Assembly: GCA_020632975.1 (NCBI GenBank)
Contig: JACKEL010000003.1
Coordinates: forward strand, 62,001-126,000
From: Myxococcales bacterium
GTDB taxonomy: Bacteria; Myxococcota_C; UBA6777
DNA length: 64,000 nt
Direction: 5' to 3'
In this document: piece by piece, positions 62,071-64,000 of the stretch
Numbering within the stretch: position 1 is the stretch's first letter
How the letters are laid out: the number at the start of each line of letters is the position of its first letter
Notes under the pieces: generated by a model
Told to the model about the DNA's origin: nothing
The model's input: the letters and a program-made list of their open reading frames with translations, nothing else
The model's database searches: none
Translations under genes and position numbers: made by a program

Positions 62071-63786
62071 ATGTCCGACCCGCCTGGCAAGTCTACACGC
62101 AGACGTTCTCGGCGTGATCAATCCCAGGCTGTGTCTGCCTTGTTGCGTCGAAAGATGCAACAAGCAGGGTATGATCCCGCTTTTATAGAACATGCTTGCG
62201 CAGCTTGGGAACTCTTCTGCCAAGTCGCAAAGCCTCAGATCCGCTCCATACAAGCGTACGCTGCGGCGATGGAGTACGTTATCGTTCTACGCAGAGGGGG
62301 AGGACAACTGACGCAACGTGCTGTTGCAGAACGTTATCTTGTAAGTCAGGCCTCTATCGCACGCATCCATCCACGTATCCTCGATTCCCTCACCAAAGAG
62401 ACTTCTCCTTCACCCGAACCCGCTGTCCCTACACCACCTCCTGTGTCTTCCTTGGAAGCACCTGCCTCATCGTTTGTTTCTTTCTACGAGATGTCGCCAG
62501 AAGCTCGAAAAGAAGAGCAAAACTACCTACAAGGCTTGCCTTTGGTGCGCGAGCGTTGGGGGGCCTTGCTCTTGTTGGGTAGCGTGATCCAGTCGTTTGC
62601 CTACCAGTGCATGGAAGATCCTCGAAGCCTCCCTTCTCATCCGCTGTTTTCACCGCTATGTGTGCGACCTCGACGGCCTTCGGATGAGTCCGCGGTGGTG
62701 TTGGTGTGGATAGATCTTCAAAGACACCGTCTTTTGGGGTGGTTTCCTACAGAAACATCGCATCTCTCGATGGTATGGGATCTTTCGCTGCGTTTGGTCA
62801 TGGAACGACCGCTTTATGGGATGCCCCGTCGCCCTGTGGAAGTCGCGTTGCCTGCTGTGGTTCCGTTCGATCATCTCGCGCAGGTCGTCCAACCCCTTCA
62901 TATCCAAATGGTTCCTCTCGAACGACAAGAGATCCCTGCCCTTGAACCTTCTTTGTTGCGCATCCTTTCCGATGTGCCATACGCCTTTCTGGAAGAAGGC
63001 TCCGCGCGCTACCAAGAAGAACGAGAAGAGTTTTTCTTATGCGCCGCCAAGATCGCGTCCAGTCTGGCCCCACTTTCTTCTGAACATGCCTATCTTTGGG
63101 GACATCACCCACACCTCAAGTCGATGGCCTACCCGAAACCCAACCGTCCTTGCTATCTTTCCCGTTTTTCCGAGGCTTTGGCGGAGGCTCGTCGCGTGAA
63201 TCAAGGGCTTTCTTCCACCCAAAAGAAAGCTGAGCCTTTTGTCCAACACGATGGAGAGGGCACATGGTGGTTCGTCTGGAGACGCGAAGAAGAGTGCGTC
63301 TTGTGTTGGTCGTCTAGCCCTTACGCGTTGGGCTCTTTCATGGCGTCCTACCTCAAGCGCCGTGGCTTGGACCTCTCCCAACAGATGCAGATCGCTCGCT
63401 TTGTGGAGCAGTTGTTGCGCCACAAACAAGACGAAGCAGAGACCGACGACGAAGAACTGCCCGATGCGGGAGACGCAAAAGTGTGGGAACTGCGTTTTCA
63501 ACGTGGGGCCAACTTGCCCATGAGCACAAGGCGCAAGCTTTTTGAAGAAGGCTACGAGATCGCCCACGCACGGGCTTTTCCGCTGCTTTGTGTGTACGAG
63601 ATCGGCGGAGGCTTTTTGCCTTTCGTGGAGCCGCTTTGGTCACAGGTGAATCTCTTTTTACGTGCTTGGGACGATGCTTACGAAGACGCACTACAGCAAA
63701 GCACTTCGATGATTCGACGAGACTTTTTCCCCGTTTCTTTAGAAGAAACAGAAGATGGTGTGATATCTTTGCTCTCACAAGGATAA
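62071..63786 (+). CDS. Protein with N-terminal cyclin-fold/HTH-like part, unknown C-terminus
   Basis: 571 residues. Residues 1-105: basic start, then YAAAMEYVIVLRRGGGQLTQRAVAERYLVSQASIARIHPRI (blocks YAAAMEYVIVL, TQRAVAERYLVSQASI), as in TFIIB-type cyclin repeats and HTH proteins. About 150-290 contains VVLVWIDLQRHRLLGW and MPRRPVEVALPAVVPFDHLAQV, recalling DUF6930-like proteins (tentative). The rest is without a name. No signal peptide. Likely DNA-binding or an enzyme-adaptor of unknown job. GTG/ATG choice: ATG 62071 has a weak site. Confidence 0.6.
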   Translation: MSDPPGKSTRRRSRRDQSQAVSALLRRKMQQAGYDPAFIEHACAAWELFCQVAKPQIRSIQAYAAAMEYVIVLRRGGGQLTQRAVAERYLVSQASIARIHPRILDSLTKETSPSPEPAVPTPPPVSSLEAPASSFVSFYEMSPEARKEEQNYLQGLPLVRERWGALLLLGSVIQSFAYQCMEDPRSLPSHPLFSPLCVRPRRPSDESAVVLVWIDLQRHRLLGWFPTETSHLSMVWDLSLRLVMERPLYGMPRRPVEVALPAVVPFDHLAQVVQPLHIQMVPLERQEIPALEPSLLRILSDVPYAFLEEGSARYQEEREEFFLCAAKIASSLAPLSSEHAYLWGHHPHLKSMAYPKPNRPCYLSRFSEALAEARRVNQGLSSTQKKAEPFVQHDGEGTWWFVWRREEECVLCWSSSPYALGSFMASYLKRRGLDLSQQMQIARFVEQLLRHKQDEAETDDEELPDAGDAKVWELRFQRGANLPMSTRRKLFEEGYEIAHARAFPLLCVYEIGGGFLPFVEPLWSQVNLFLRAWDDAYEDALQQSTSMIRRDFFPVSLEETEDGVISLLSQG

Positions 63787-63856
63787 AAGATCAGAAGTTT
63801 CTGGGGGCGTCTTCTCAGGGTTTGTTTGGTCTGTACAGTGAAGGAAAGCTTGTCCA

Positions 63857-64000
63857 TGGAACATATCTATCGTTTGGAAAATCCGATCCAATACTATGCT
63901 TGGGGTTCTCATACAGCCATTGCTGCGCTGCAAAGGCGTTCCACCCCCACAGAAGACCCTGAGGCCGAGCTTTGGATGGGGGCACATCCCAAAGCCCCTT
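63857..64000 (+). CDS. manA: Mannose-6-phosphate isomerase class I, 5' part only
   Basis: 48 residues to the window edge. AAGGA lies 10 nt before the ATG. ENPIQYYAWGSHTAIAAL and EAELWMGAHPKAP are the hallmark N-terminus of class I phosphomannose isomerases (Zn enzymes converting fructose-6-P and mannose-6-P). Rest outside the window. Confidence 0.92.

Overview
The window comes from a Gram-negative, aerobic, Myxococcota-like bacterium of moderate GC (about 50-55% by eye). The evidence is two secreted Cys-rich proteins with MopE-type Asp/Cys repeats and MYXO-CTERM-like tails (56829-60451), a third small Cys-rich protein with a similar tail (46080-46574), two Hanks-type Ser/Thr kinases (one fused to a cyclic-nucleotide-binding domain), VWA/FHA proteins, a DUF2330 protein and a sterol-desaturase family enzyme. 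No plasmid, phage or insertion-sequence gene was seen. Housekeeping markers (ald, a CAT-anticodon tRNA, sdhCAB, lspA, hemN, a class A PBP, manA) point to chromosome.  Layout. 1-4157: U32 peptidase (cut by the left edge), chorismate mutase, HAD hydrolase, alanine dehydrogenase, tRNA. 4421-12120: the unusual region, an alpha/beta hydrolase followed by large low-complexity proteins without Sec signals and a divergent TPR protein that resembles SycD/LcrH type III secretion chaperones. 12366-28803: COG0523 GTPase, kinase/cNMP protein, sterol desaturase-like enzyme, multi-receiver protein, VWA-FHA protein, kinase plus GH113-like operon, two TerB-like proteins, a pseudo-alpha/beta hydrolase and a TPR membrane protein. 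28926-31046: a repeat block and a GH19 peptidoglycan/chitin hydrolase that shares N-terminal character and 3' repeats with the 4.4-12 kb region. 31298-37718: DUF2330-sorbosone dehydrogenase fusion and the type B sdhCAB operon. 38274-50008: YARHG and HEAT proteins, lspA, saccharopine dehydrogenase-like enzyme, 2OG oxygenase, receiver-like protein, hypotheticals. 50009-61475: VWA lipoprotein, hemN, META lipoprotein, class A PBP, two MopE/SH3b proteins (one an M23 peptidase), peroxiredoxin. 61476-64000: a possible structured RNA, a TFIIB-cyclin-like/HTH protein and the start of manA.  Most notable system. Between 5.7 and 12.1 kb, a SycD-like chaperone gene is divergent from an 812-residue Ala/Gly-rich, membrane-prone protein, followed by a protein with an EF-hand-like module recalling HrpK/NolX translocators (its frame is broken once) and a Pro-rich protein. 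At least three of the promoters look like sigma-54 (-24/-12) sites, and a CTGTCCAA/TTGGACAG box lies about 200-235 bp upstream of the start codons of the large proteins. The GH19 gene at 29-31 kb has the same box at a similar distance. I infer a sigma-54-controlled substrate/translocator set for a type III-like or other contact-dependent secretion machine whose apparatus lies outside this window. Homology here rests on pattern recognition only. A second theme is tandem repeats lying at or over the stop codons of several genes (8.3-8.8, 28.9-29.4, 46.57-46.64 and 49.7-50.0 kb).
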